Below are positions 20,490-31,625 of a stretch of 64,000 nucleotides of DNA, piece after piece. The position numbers and the translations under genes were made by a program. The stretch comes from Psococerastis gibbosa (taxonomy: Eukaryota > Arthropoda > Insecta > Psocodea > Psocidae). The notes below the pieces were generated by a model that searched no databases, had not been told where the DNA came from, and was given only the letters and a program-made list of their open reading frames with translations. The stretch is from the NCBI GenBank assembly GCA_963971405.1, contig OZ020491.1:31361019-31425018 (forward strand), read 5' to 3'. Numbering within the stretch: the stretch's first letter is position 1; each line of letters starts with the position of its first letter.

Positions 20490-21030
20490 TCTAGTTTATA
20501 GAGTCTCCTGATAGGGTTGAAGTATGTTCTAACGCAATGCACTCGAGATGCGTCTTTGGGGTGTACTATTACATCATAGTGAACAAAATTTGACAACGTG
20601 CGTCACAATCGTCAACGCAACCTGTCATTAATCAACCGGTTACTTTAGTTACTTCTAGCGATTTATCGAAAAATGGGAGGGTCCAAAAATAATAACACCC
20701 CTTTGGTAAGTGTATTTGCAGCTTTTTGCTGTAGTGATGGGACGTCGGTAGATTTGCAGACAGCCCTGCCACACTGTAAATGAAACACTCACTTGTCTTC
20801 TATTTTTTCTCAGCAATGCTTCATATTGATCTGGATGCTATAACTCGCGTTGGGCGCTAAAAATCAACACATGAACCCTTTAAAGGTTGGTATTTGGCAA
20901 TGACCACTATTAAGGGTTGTATGTGATCAATAATTTACCCCGACCCACCGGCGTTGCACAGGTCAGAGCTCTCTTCCATATTGGTTATTACCTTTTCATC
21001 ATAAATTTCGTCAAAATTGTTTTTTATAAA
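20490..21030 (-). pseudogene. Decayed U1 gene fused to decayed polymerase B N-terminus
   Basis: 20490-20755 matches the C-terminal part of U1 (42035-42330), and 20756-21030 matches the early polymerase region (41360-41600), with a deletion joining them. Many stops. The short frame 20935-21126 still reads 'DEIYDEKVITNMEESSDLCNAGGSG', shared with the polymerase ORF at 41017-41910. Confidence 0.6.
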
Positions 21031-22050
21031 AAAGGTATAACCAAATATTTGTAGGCGTTTACAGGTTGGAGTTCCACATATTATTTTTATTTTTTTGTGG
21101 AACTCATGTAAAGCAAATGGTTCCAAAGGTTGACAAGAGTAGCCTACAGTAGATGAACGCTTGCCGCAAGTATTTACAGTATGTAAGAGCTTATATGGGA
21201 ACCTATCAGCTAAAGAAGACCAAAGACTGAAAATTGATGTCTTATATTAAAGGAAGTAAATGTAAAAGTTAAAATTTTTTGGAAGTAAGGTGCAGCCAAT
21301 AGTCGCAAAGTAGAATACAATACGGTTGTACAATAAATGGATATCGTCGCGAAAATGTCGCATGTGAAAAAGCTCAATCATCAGGGGCAAAAAAAAAAAA
21401 CTGTCCAACTTTTGTGTGCTTTATTTATTATTTTTATTTATGTACTGCTTCCATCCTTATTTGGCAGTTGACAAGCGACCGTTCGCTACAAGTTGTATTC
21501 ATCAATAGAACTACTACACGGCACCCAGAGCCTCATCCCAGAATCACTAACTGCAGGAAGAATGGCTTTACTGAAAACAGCACGCGACGTGTTAATCAGG
21601 TCTACACAAGGGATGGGCAAGTGATAATTTTATTGTTAGGGCACCACAAATACTACAATATATATCAACCGAACGCGCAATGACCAGTAGCTCCGTGTGT
21701 AGATGGTCTTATTCACGCATTGTGGCTTGTGTACGTAAAAAAGGGGGGTTTGAACCCCAAAACCCCCTCTGCATACGTGCCTGACTAAAAAAGTATCTTG
21801 GTTCTTTTTAATCCTTTACTAGAATCAGAATGGTGGATGACAATACCTACCCTGATTACTAGTGATGTAAAAATTAAACACTAATTTTTATATTCTGTTC
21901 TGCACTAACATGTGGATTTTCTGAGGGTAAGTCTTGGAAGATGGAGCACGTCCATCCAGGAAGGCGTCCAGCAGCTTGTTGGAGGCAAATGAACTGGCTA
22001 AACTTGACTGTACACTTTAGCAAATAACTTGGCAACCCTGGCCGCTGCTT
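21031..22050. other. Repeat-bearing noncoding DNA
   Basis: 21065-21240 is the second copy of the 11390-11570 repeat. The remainder shows no credible gene. Confidence 0.45.
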
Positions 22051-22053
22051 AGT

Positions 22054-22325
22054 TTAGTCAGCCGCCTGCTGTGTCGTAACTGCCTCTCCCTTAAGCTCGA
22101 TGTTCTCGTCGAGGGGTGGACTTTGGACTACAATAATTCTTCGAGGGTGGCAGAATAATGATGGCAACCGTCTGCGGTAGAAGATAGCGGTGGCAATAAC
22201 TAGTACTATTGCCACTGTCGAAAATCCTGTTTTACTCCAATGGACTATTTGTTTTAGAGGGGTGGAGGTGGCTCCCATGTCTTTGATATCTTTTTGCAGT
22301 TCCGAGGCGGGGATGTAAAACGCTG
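22054..22325 (-). pseudogene. C-terminus of an envelope protein of a gypsy/errantivirus-like element
   Basis: The frame (open upstream of the ATG at 22278) reads 'ASELQKDIKDMG', then a single hydrophobic segment 'GFSTVAIVLVIATAIF' followed by 'YRRR' and a charged tail. This is the stalk, transmembrane anchor and cytoplasmic tail layout of LTR-element env proteins. It directly follows a gag-protease remnant in the same strand, so pol has been deleted. Non-functional. Confidence 0.5.
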
Positions 22326-22406
22326 TAGTTTAAAGTCTACTTCCGATGAGTATTGTAGTTGTGCCATAGTTATCTTAGACATTAATAACTTTACACTTCG
22401 AGCTTA

Positions 22407-23040
22407 CTAACCTGGATCCTTGTAACTGTTGGTTATTTTTAAAGCTTTGATTTCATAATTAATATTAATGGTTTTCAAAGTCTTCGCTTCCAATTGAGGC
22501 GCAAAATTGTCATGCCAAAGGTTAAAATTTTGAAGCAAGCCCAATTCGTATAAGAGCAGTATTGCTAAGTTATCTTCCCTAGTTACTGTAGTTTTTAAAC
22601 CGGTTACCGTAAAGGGTTTCTTGAAGAGATATTCAGAAAATTTGCTATATGCCGGTTCAGGGTTTATAAGGGAGGGACTCGCGCCACTGTCTATAAGAAT
22701 TTTTAAATCATGCCAGGGTAAGTAGAAAAAGGGTACTTTAGTGTGTGAAATTACTGAATTTAGATCTACTAAATTTTGGTTTCCTTGTGAAGCCATTACG
22801 TTAAAATCCTGATTTTGGGGAGTTGCAATTTGTGGATCTGACACTGGGGGTGACCCATTTTCACTCTGAATTTCATCGTTATAGAAATAATGGTCGGGTT
22901 CATACGAGCATTGGTTATTGGTATTGGAGTGTATTGTTTAAAGGGTCGTTGGTAGTTGGTGGGGTTGCTAGGCCGTTGAAAAGGCGGAAAACCAAATTTC
23001 TGGGGGGCTGGTAGAGCTAGCTGTTGTTGGGATCTTCTGT
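22407..23040 (-). pseudogene. Gypsy-type gag C-terminus and aspartic protease
   Basis: 22844-22407 is open and contains 'LKILIDSGASPSLINPEPAY', a retropepsin active site (DSGA) in the style of Ty3/gypsy elements. Upstream, to about 23040, a Pro/Gln-rich gag tail ('KFGFPPFQRPSNPTNYQRPF') is readable in a shifted frame. Reverse transcriptase is missing; the env tail follows at 22325. Confidence 0.6.
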
Positions 23041-23936
23041 GGAACCCTTGTTGTGCGAACTATTGTTTATGCCAAAATGGTTTTGCAGATAGAGTAATAG
23101 GTAGGTAAGTAGGTAGCGATAATTTCTTTTTTTTTTACGTTTGTAACCCCACAACTTGCTCTCATTTCCTTTGAAATTTTCTCTCACGTGCGCCCGCTAT
23201 CCGGCATGCACCTACGTGTGCACTACTAGGGCCTAGTAAGTATTAGGTAGTTTTGTTCATGTTTCTAGTTTTCGTTTTTGGAATCAATAATTAAGTAGGT
23301 ATCTAGCCTTAGCCGAGTGGGAGCCACACCAGAAGTCCTTCGGAACCAAGCCACTCCTGGAACCAACGCTTCTAGGATGTGTTGAGATTTAAAGGCTGTT
23401 CCCCAGGTTGCGGGGAAGATAATCTGGGTTGCGTCGTCTGCATTGTCCACTTCTACTGGGTACTGCCACTTTTTCCTTGAGGCGAACTGCCAGGCCAGGA
23501 TTGCTCCATTCCCACTAAAGTCCGCCTTGGTTACTAAACGGGGGAAGGGGTGACCTGAATACCTCCTAGTGCATCAGTAATGCCATCAAAACGGTTGAAC
23601 CTTATAGAAGAAAGATTGACTTCCGTTATAGCTGGGAATTTGCGATTCCTTATGTCGTCAGAGAACCGTCAAACCACACGACACAACTATTTCTTTCCAC
23701 TTACCCCTGCCGGACAGGGTTGTAACTCCAGGCGATGATGGGGAATGGCGTAATCCACCAGTGTATCGATAAATTCCACCCACACAAGCACTAGATATCC
23801 AAATTTAAATATAAAAACGCAGAGCAAAAAAATAAACAGTGTAGCGTCATGGACATGCGCACTGCACTGCGACGTCATAAGCTCCTTATATTTTCCCCTC
23901 CTGAAAATTCTCATGCATTATAATTACTGGTTATTA
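23041..23936. other. Mostly noncoding; one unrecognised minus-strand frame
   Basis: 23265-23510 on the minus strand is open with an aromatic-rich sequence ('ATWGTAFKSQHILEALVPGV') that I cannot place; it could be part of the neighbouring gypsy element or another viral fragment. No other feature. Confidence 0.3.
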
Positions 23937-24080
23937 CATTAAAATTTTATTTTGAATCTAAAGCGTCTCCTGTCTTCGTGGCTGATGTAATCTCTACATG
24001 TTTTAACTAAACGTACGCGAGATGCGTCTTGTGGGTGTACTACAAAATCGTAATGCACGTCAGAGAACCGTCTCTTTTCA
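23870..24080 (-). pseudogene. Small U1 3' fragment
   Basis: Matches 4450-4640 nearly exactly, including 'VHPQDASRVRLVKTCRDY' and the downstream noncoding DNA. Confidence 0.65.
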
Positions 24081-24245
24081 TCTTCTGTTTTCATATCCCA
24101 CTCATTTGTGTCAACTCCGTTCATTGATACAACTGTTTTGGCGCGCAACGAGACTATTACTTTGTCCCTTTACCCATCTACCTGCCTCAACCATTGTTTC
24201 TCCAACACTGTCTTCCATTTCTCAAAGTTTGCCACGGACCTCTGC

Positions 24246-24488
24246 TTATGACTTTCCCAATGTATTGGAATATATTTCGTGATGAAAAGCTTGCGCAGGA
24301 TAAGCGTAAAGCCCATGAGGCCTGAAGTACCTACCTCCGTACATATTTTCTAAAGCATGCCAGGCTTCGTAAGAAGCTTTTGCTGTACTTACGTGTGGGT
24401 AAATTTTCGGTTGAACAGTTAAGCATATCTTTGCAAGAGCCTTCTGTTCTTTTGCCTTGACATCATCAGCTACAGTTGACATACTCAC
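24246..24488 (-). pseudogene. Copia-type gag fragment
   Basis: 'DDVKAKEQKALAKICLTVQP' followed by 'AKASYEAWHALENMYGG' fits the N-terminal Gag (UBN2-like) domain of Ty1/copia polyproteins, where each residue block 'A-x-x-x-W-x-x-L-x-x-x-Y' recurs. After about residue 52 the match ends. No protease, integrase or RT nearby. Confidence 0.6.
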
Positions 24489-24564
24489 AAAATGTTAAAT
24501 AAATTAACATTGTAATCAATAAAAAATATATATTTTAATTATCTCGTATACGCATTTTCATCAT

Positions 24565-25412
24565 TACTGTCTATATCTATTATATTTGTATTGAAACAGT
24601 TAAATTTATCAAATAGGTAGTAAGTAGCCATGGGATGAAGTTTTTTTCTTTAGTTGCTTTAAAGGCGGACATAGTTATCCAATAATAAACAAACATTCTA
24701 GTTCTAAATGCTACATCTTTAGGAAATATGTCTTTTTTGGTTAATATAACTATAGGGGTGTGAGAAATAACTGCGTCAGGTTTTTATTTAACCATAACGG
24801 ACATAGTGTCGCCGCCAAATAGCATTTTTAATGTATCAAATGCTGATGGCTCACAGTTAGGTTCATTCCATAATAAAATTCTTTTGTGACAACATTCTTG
24901 TAAGGGAAACTGAGAATGTTTTCCGAAATTGCATTATAAATACAAAATTTAATGATTTAATGATTGAAAAATTGACTTTCCATCATATTCATTATTTCTT
25001 TCGTGGTTTTTTCGGCAATCTCATTACCAAATAAATCGAATGCCATTAATTTTTCATTATGGCTTAATAAAACAAATTCGCTTTCATTAAAAGATGTAGT
25101 ATTGAATAAATGGGAAGGTGGTGAGGCTAAATGTCTTTTGATAAAAAGGTAAAGCCTGCACGGGGCAGTTCTCGTTTTTCGAACCTGCCACCGCATTTTT
25201 TCGCTATCTCCAACATTGACGGAATCAACCGGTTCACTAATAACTGAGTCGGGCTCAAATCTGACACTGGTATCGTCGCACGAAAACTGGCTACTCTCCA
25301 CCAATCCTTCTCTCGGTTGACTTCTTTTTTTATATGGGAACACCTCTAACTTCACCACCTGAGATCCTTTCAGATCCTCCGACTTCCAAGTTTGTAAGGT
25401 TTCGCCCATCAT
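24565..25412 (-). pseudogene. Parvovirus (densovirus-like) NS1 helicase relic
   Basis: On the minus strand, 24924-24600 reads 'FPLQECCHKRILLWNEPN', then 'DTLKMLFGGDTMSVMVK', a TAA, and 'KPDAVISHTPIVILT'. These are the Walker B, B' and C motifs of superfamily-3 helicases in parvovirus NS1. The stop replaces the usual Tyr before 'KPD'. Upstream, the ORF 25412-24957 likely contributes the segment before the helicase ('LFIKRHLASPPSHLF'), with frameshift near 24930 and loss of the Walker A lysine region. NS1 nicks and unwinds viral DNA; this copy cannot. Confidence 0.7.
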
Positions 25413-25660
25413 TACCGAGATAGTAGAGCAGATTATTCCAGTACCTTCTCGTGATGTTGATTGATCGAATTACCGAATTTCAATGAAAGTAAGGTATAGA
25501 CTTTGCTGAAAAAGACTAAGTTATTGACATTATTACAAAGAGGAGGCAAGAGGTTCTGGCTCGGGGGGAAATTAGTGGGTTTCTTAAAGATGCACGTTAG
25601 ACGTGAGACCTACCAAAGCGAGAGTAGGCCTAATTGCATATATTTTTACAAGACAAGTTT
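25413..25660. other. Noncoding spacer
   Basis: No feature recognised. Confidence 0.4.
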
Positions 25661-25664
25661 TTTT

Positions 25665-26190
25665 CTAGCTTGAGATGAAAATAAATATGTGACGTTTTGG
25701 GTGTGTCACTTGACTGTTGGACAGCTCAACGTCTGGCGAATGGGGTACTGCATCTGGCTCCATCTTTCTCAGTTTTGCAGGACCGGCATTTTCTTTACTG
25801 CTGTCGTCGTCAGACTCACGTATTTTGGAGGACATCTTCTTTCTTCAACGTCAAGGTATCTCCAGTTTCCTCGAAGGATGTGACCCATTGATGAATCATG
25901 TGAGATGTTGAAAAGATTTTGATAGCAGGCACGCCTATGCTGAATAGATCGCGTCTCGTAATAGGTACGTACGCAAAATGCGCGTTGGGGAGAGCTGAAT
26001 TCACCCATGGTGGAAACAAGACTGATGCTGCTGTCTACTGCTCACTGATATTTATTGCGTTGCTCTGTTTGGCAGTGTCTACATGCGTGGCGCATCCGGT
26101 TCATCCCTATCTTCACTGTTATCATAACAAGGATGTTCAAAGCAGGTTACATAATTGCGTAGTTGTTTCTTTATTTACAAGTCAGTGTGA
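25665..26190 (-). pseudogene. Decayed HTH protein and zinc-binding small protein (Polinton relic)
   Basis: 25680-26012 matches 52910-53290 ('YYETRSIQHRRACYQNLF', 'IHQWVTSFEETGDTL' split over two frames). 26030-26190 matches the following gene ('LRNYVTCFEHPCYD'). The order is the same as in the large Polinton, so this is one decayed block of it. Confidence 0.65.
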
Positions 26191-26409
26191 GCAAATTAAT
26201 TAGATCTTCATGAGGTCTAACAAAAACATTGTCAAAATATTATTTATGTTTTTTTTCTTAAATTTTACAAGCCAATGAGCATAGGCAGTGTAGTAGCGAT
26301 GTGCGCAAGCAAATTGAATTTGAATAGCCTTTATTATTAATACTGGCGATCGGTTTATGCGTAGAGATATTCTCGTTTGCTGAATGTCAAAAACGTAGTG
26401 TTGTCACCC

Positions 26410-26990
26410 AATACAGTTAGAGTGGACACAGGACATTCTTTTTTTTAGAAAGGCAAAGCGGTTTCTTTCAAAAGTGATAAATTCATTAAGCAAGGTAGTA
26501 TTTGAAAGGCAATATCTAAACGCACACTCCTTATTATTATAATTTATTAAAGGGATAAATACAACTCAGCAAGGGTTTATAATGTTTTATACAATGAAAG
26601 ATATTTAAATTTATAACATGTAAATGTGACAACCTTTCCTTCAAAAATTTACATTTTTCGTCCCCTTTTACAAAAAGATATTCGGCATCCATAAAAATTT
26701 CACGTAAAATGGTATCCAGATAATCGTAGCAAACGCCTCCATATTCTAATGGAGTCCCTCGGTAATTTCGCTCGAGATATGTATTGCTACCTACGACTAG
26801 AAACATAATCATCTGAAAAAGTTTTAGGTTTAGCAAAAAACCAAGTTTGACAAGAGTTAAGTATATAAGTGCTCAATTCATTCACTTGTAAGCTATCTAT
26901 ACTAAAGTCACAGACCTTCCTACTAACTCTAACGGTAGAGAGAAGGAAGCTATGAGGTGCTATACCCAAGTCAAAATATCTAGCATGAAC
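26410..26990 (-). pseudogene. Decayed nuclease-like Polinton gene
   Basis: Open piece 26537-26836 carries 'NTYLERNYRGTPLEYGGVCYDYLD' and 'VKGDEKCKFLKERL', nearly as in 53653-54372. A deletion at about 26810 breaks the frame and the start region (26860-26970) is in another frame. Confidence 0.65.
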
Positions 26991-27175
26991 ATTTCTTTTA
27001 TATTACATTCATAAGTGGCAAAACGGTTGATACCAATAATAGTCTCGATACAATTTACACGCTATTGAGTAACATTATTCACTGACAGTTACAACTTGCG
27101 TTGCGAGGGGTATTCACATCATCACTTGATAACCACAGTACAGGAACATAGTTTTCATTACTCCCTCATCTAGAC

Positions 27176-27178
<3 letters not shown>

Positions 27179-27207
<29 letters not shown>
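27179..27207. repeat. (AG)n microsatellite
   Basis: About 14 AG units. Confidence 0.9.
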
Positions 27208-27209
<2 letters not shown>

Positions 27210-27368
27210 CAGGCAGGTTGCTGTCATGATCAAAAAATAGATATATTACCGTGTACTCAGCTCGGTTTTGTCACGTTCGGTACATAAAAGGAACACAGTC
27301 ACTGTTCTCAAATGAAAAGGATCACTGTTCACAAACACATAAAAGAAAGAGTATGGAGTCTCCCAAGA

Positions 27369-28298
27369 CTATGGAGGTTGGAGTGGAGGAAATGCTGCTA
27401 CTCTTTTGATTTCTTCACATCTATCCTTTTGTAAAATTTGCTCTAATTTATATATTTGATAATGAGCAGATACCCCTGCACCTATGTGTTTCAAGATAAT
27501 ATTTTCATGGCATAATGGTAATTGAGGTAAATGCTCTCTCCAGGTGTATAGATTGGGATAGAAATATAAACCCTTTTCGTTTGCAATTACTGTTGAATTA
27601 CAGAATGTCGTAATACATGCCTTGGCAAACATAGTAGTTGGTAGTGTTTCCCCTTCTATGATGAACGAGTCATCTGAACCAAACTGGATTCTGGCCATCT
27701 CTTGTCTTTTAGACGGACATATGTTGAAGATTACTGCATCGGGAAACCAAGTCAGAGCAGAATAAATGGTCATACATATAGACCCAAAATGACAAAATCC
27801 GTTTAATAATTCGGGATCTTTGTAGCCATATTGATACGGATCTACGTCCATCTCCCTCGGTGTTATTACATAATCTATGACAATTTCCTGGTTCGTTGCC
27901 ATCCAGGAACACGTAGCTCTAGGAGTACTCATTGATTGTTTTGTCCCTGCTATATACTGGTTGATAGCTTGTTGGCATTCATGAACATCTATTCTCCCAT
28001 CTTTGATTTCCAATTTTACATATTCTCTACCCCAGAAATCCTCCTCACAAGTGCTGATTATCTGTTGTACATGACATAGATATCCTGTTTGTTTGCTGAA
28101 GACCTCACTATGTACATCAATAGATAATGTTACGACCATGGTGGTAGGATCCAACTGTGTGCTAGAAATAGGGCAAATGAGCCCATTAGGCGTAATCGGT
28201 TTGAATTCATCAGACTTAATCCCTGCAGGAGCATAAAACAAACAACTGCCCTCTATGAAGATAGAGAACAAAAGAAGAAGTGTATCAGTCTTCATCAT
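27369..28298 (-). CDS. Rhabdovirus-like glycoprotein ectodomain ORF (truncated)
   Basis: The 309-residue ORF starts with a signal peptide (residues 1-19, 'LLLLFSIFIEG'). It then shows spaced cysteines and motifs typical of the class III glycoprotein family of rhabdo/nyamiviruses: 'LICP', 'GYLCHVQQIISTCEEDFWG', 'ECQQAINQY', 'ATCSW', 'FCHF' and 'YSALTWFPD'. The C-terminal stem and transmembrane anchor are missing: a stop follows 'PPLQPP'. In viruses it would mediate attachment and fusion; here it is at most a secreted fragment. Two rearranged copies (3505-4330 and 34962-35290) adjoin Polinton polymerase sequence. A different mononegavirus-type glycoprotein is possible. Confidence 0.5.
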   Translation of the reverse strand: MMKTDTLLLLFSIFIEGSCLFYAPAGIKSDEFKPITPNGLICPISSTQLDPTTMVVTLSIDVHSEVFSKQTGYLCHVQQIISTCEEDFWGREYVKLEIKDGRIDVHECQQAINQYIAGTKQSMSTPRATCSWMATNQEIVIDYVITPREMDVDPYQYGYKDPELLNGFCHFGSICMTIYSALTWFPDAVIFNICPSKRQEMARIQFGSDDSFIIEGETLPTTMFAKACITTFCNSTVIANEKGLYFYPNLYTWREHLPQLPLCHENIILKHIGAGVSAHYQIYKLEQILQKDRCEEIKRVAAFPPLQPP

Positions 28299-29249
28299 AA
28301 TGCGTGTGTTGTAATTCTGTCAGGTCATTCATTCAGTGAAGGTACATGCACCATCATTTCTGGAACCACGCTAAGTTTTCGAAAATTTAATTGCATCCCC
28401 CGAGAGCGTAATTAACATAAAACCTCATCCACTTTCCTCAAATGGTCACATAGTGAATCGTTCGAATATATAAAAATATCATCCACAAATAAAATTATCC
28501 CCCCCCCCCCCGGGAAATCAAAGGCGCCAAAACAGACCTATGGGCACTACTGAACATGGCCGTCGAATTTTTAAAACCCATCAACAGAACGTTTGGACAA
28601 TAGACAGCTCCAGAAGGGGGTTATAAAACTAAGGTATTGCCTTGATTTCGGCTCCAATAAAATTTGATGGAAAGAATTGGTCATGTCTAAGGGAGTCCTC
28701 CATTTATTCGCTCTTAATGCCATGATAACGTCGGAGTTCCTCCTTGGTAACCCTCTAACACTTCATTTAATTTTTTATAACTGATCACCAGTCTTCGGTC
28801 AGCTGAGTCTTGCTTCTTGACAGTAGTGTACAATATGTCTTGAGACGAGCGCTGACGTCACAACCAAAAAAATAAGACGAGCGCTCGCGTTACGACACAT
28901 GTTTTGAGACGAGCGCTCGCGTCACGACATGTGTATTTACTCGAGTTTTGCCCTTGAGCGTGAAATGGAGTAAGTAGTGACGTCATAGCTCGCGTTACAA
29001 CGTATGTCTTGAGACGAGCGCTGGCGTCCCGACATGTGTATTTACCCGAGCTTAGATGCAGTTGACTACTTAATAAATAGTGTTGCAGAAGTGCATTACT
29101 GTATAGGTAGAGAGACTTGTAATAATTTATGCTATGTACCTGGGTACAAGCTGCAACTGGTACGCGAATTCAAGACACTACTTGGTCTCAATAAATAGTG
29201 GTGCATACTGTAATATTGTATGCTATGTACCTTTTTTTTTTGAGGGGGT
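28299..29249. other. Noncoding, duplicated at 35291-36170
   Basis: The upstream region of the glycoprotein ORF recurs at 35291 onward with small differences (poly(C) run length, GACGAGCG-rich stretch near 28840-29040 expanded here). No gene. Confidence 0.6.
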
Positions 29250-29354
29250 ACAAGTGGTACGTGAGTGACCTTTTAGTTTAGCTAGCTCAAATATTAGGCG
29301 TAGAGTTTAAGCGGGGCTTCGGTAACAGCTCGAGCGAGGTGTCTATAGCAGAAG
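29250..29354 (+). repeat. R2 repeat, left flank of the nucleoprotein insert
   Basis: 105-bp unit from ACAAGTGGTACGTGAG to TCTATAGCAGAAG. Other copies: 30580-30684, 30912-31016, 36172-36276 and 36499-36603. Confidence 0.8.
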
Positions 29355-29529
29355 CATTGAATATATAACACTATAGAATGGTCACGACGGTCATATATTG
29401 CAAACAGGCTTTTCTGGTGAAAAACCTACAAACTAGAAAAAAGGTCGGACGTCCCGCTGGTGTCAGCCCATTGTGCAATTCGTCAGGGTCCAACTCGTCA
29501 CATCTTTACCAGGGACGGTCTAAATACCC

Positions 29530-30261
29530 TCACTTGTAAGTCGGGTGCAGCTCTATTTGGCCTGAGGACGCAGTGATGATGTTAACATCTTTTAAGACTG
29601 TGATTCTATCAGCCTCAGTGTACAGATCAGATTTGACTTGCACTTCCACGTACTTCAAGACCTTGGATTTGTCTTGTCGGGTTGCAGTGGCAGGGTTGAT
29701 CACTGCATCAAACTCCATTTGGTGGTGCAAGAAAGCTTCCTGTAACACTAAGAAGTCAGCAGGATCCACCCAAGATGTTTTTGGAATTAGAGAACCGAAC
29801 ACAGTGGACATCATGCACTTTGGGTAACCCTTGACCATTTTATTGGTAGAGACAGCTGTGGGTGTGTCATTATGCTTGAACAGATGTCTTGTTATAGCTG
29901 CAGCAAAGCATGCAGCAATTCTGACCAGGGTCACCTCTGTGTTCCCCTTTGGTGAGACATTAAGGATGTTGTACTTGGTCTTCAGTCTCCGCAGGGTGTT
30001 GGCAGCTGAGTCCTCTGTCTTCCTGATGATCTTGTCAATTTTGGATCCTCTCACCATGCCGACAAAGGCTAGGGAACAGAGTTTCATCTTGGCAGTTGCT
30101 TGATCAGATCCATCAACGGCCCCCAATCTAAGCAACTCTCCCATAAAGATGCGTGGCTGGAATCCTATGTAATAGAATTTGATAAAGGAATGCAACAGAT
30201 CCTTCTCAACTAGCTCTGAGCTGAAGATTTCCAACAGGAAAGCATCAATATCAATCGCCAT
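29530..30261 (-). CDS. Endogenous bunyavirus (phenuivirus-type) nucleoprotein, intact ORF
   Basis: The ORF is open from 30288; I prefer the second Met, at 30261 ('MAIDIDAFLLEIF'), giving about 243 residues, the usual size for phlebovirus/tenuivirus-type nucleocapsid proteins. Hallmarks are 'GFQPRIFMGELLRLG', 'GMVRGSKIDKI', 'NTEVTLVRIAACFAAAITR', 'PKCMMSTVFGSLIP' and 'VINP'. This protein coats viral RNA via a helical core with an N-terminal arm. No stop interrupts it, unlike most neighbours, so it is young or maintained. A second partial copy is at 1-388. There is no poly(A) tract nearby. Assignment is by recognised architecture only. Confidence 0.65.
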   Translation of the reverse strand: MAIDIDAFLLEIFSSELVEKDLLHSFIKFYYIGFQPRIFMGELLRLGAVDGSDQATAKMKLCSLAFVGMVRGSKIDKIIRKTEDSAANTLRRLKTKYNILNVSPKGNTEVTLVRIAACFAAAITRHLFKHNDTPTAVSTNKMVKGYPKCMMSTVFGSLIPKTSWVDPADFLVLQEAFLHHQMEFDAVINPATATRQDKSKVLKYVEVQVKSDLYTEADRITVLKDVNIITASSGQIELHPTYK

Positions 30262-30579
30262 GTTGTTGTGTTTTACGTAGATTGTCAAATCCTTGACAAT
30301 CCCTTTAGCACGGTTTAAAATCTTGACTATATTCGTAACTCTTTAAAAACTTCTTGGTGTCTTTGTGTTAAAAACTAGTGCGCGATATAGCGCTTGCTTC
30401 AAACCAATAATAAATACCCTCACTATGCAATACTCTCAATTTCTTCCTGCCCCTTCAATTGGCTGCCTACTTTAATAATGGCCAGTGGTATATACTGTAT
30501 TTTTTATTGCTTTCCAATTTATACGTAGTAAAAGGAAAGCTTTGTGATGGTCGTAACGTACGTCGTAACGTTACTACAT

Positions 30580-30684
30580 ACAAGTGGTACGTGAGTGACC
30601 TTTTAGTTTAGCTAGCTCAAATATTAGGCGTAGAGTTTACGCGGGGCTTCGGTAACAGCTCGAGTGAGGTGTCTATAACAGAAG
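30580..30684 (+). repeat. R2 repeat, right flank of the nucleoprotein insert
   Basis: Same 105-bp unit as 29250-29354. The two copies enclose the 1.2-kb block with the nucleoprotein ORF. Confidence 0.8.
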
Positions 30685-31188
30685 GTACCGGCCTATACTG
30701 AACTGGTCGAAAGAGTATTTAATAGGTACCGGTCCCGACGGGACTCACAGGTAGCCAAGGAGGTATAGATAAAATAAACCATAGAATACAATTAATTTTT
30801 AATATGAAACGAACTCCGACATTTGGAATCATCACGTGCGCTATTTGGTTATTGCATATTAATGCTAAATTAATACGTATGCTATGTACCTTTTTTTTTT
30901 TTTTAGGGGGTACAAGTGGTACGTGAGTGACCTTTTAGTTTTGCTAGCTCAAATATTAGGCGTAGAGTTTACGCGGGGCTTCGGTAACAGCTCGAGCGAG
31001 GTGTCTATAGCAGAAGGTACCGGCCTATACTGAACTGCTTATAGAACTGGTCCGCGAAGAACAGGAGCGTACCAACTTAAATATACTCCCTCCCTCTCGT
31101 ATCCTATTATTTAACATGCTAAATACAATGTGAGGTTATATAATACAGTAAAAAAGCAATAAATAAGTTGCAATAGATATTATTTATT
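30685..31188. other. Noncoding with another R2 copy
   Basis: Contains R2 at 30912-31016 and is duplicated at 36277-36780. No gene. Confidence 0.6.
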
Positions 31189-31625
31189 TTACAAGAATAA
31201 TTTTTTTTTTTGCATTTGGTGCACGAGAAGTTTTAGGTGTGTACATGCAGATAGGATGTTGGCTGAGCTCATCGGGGGAGTCGGGAATCGTCGTCGATTC
31301 GAGTCATTCCAGCTTGACAAGTTTGGAAGATGGATCGATGGTGGTGGTGCTGCCGTCGTCGTCGGACTCTCGCTTTTTGGTTGATTTTTTGGAAGTGGTT
31401 TTGCCGGTTTCTTCAAACGAAGAGACCCATTGATGAATAAGACGCGACGTTGGTACAACCTTTTTTAGAAAAAAGGTTTTGGTTGCACGCTCGAACGTGT
31501 TGTATGGAGCGTGTCTCGTAGTATGTTCTTACACAGAAGGCGCGCTGAGGGGCAGTGAATTCTTCCTTGGCTGTGAGAATACTGACTGTTGCTGGCGGTG
31601 GTGTGTGGTATTTATACACCATCAA
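31189..31625 (-). pseudogene. HTH protein copy, frameshifted
   Basis: Near-identical to 36790-37210. The HTH segment ('RAFCVRTYYETRSIQHVRA') and the C-terminal tail are in different frames, separated near 31460. The position of the start codon reads AAG instead of ATG, as in the 37-kb copy. Confidence 0.65.
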
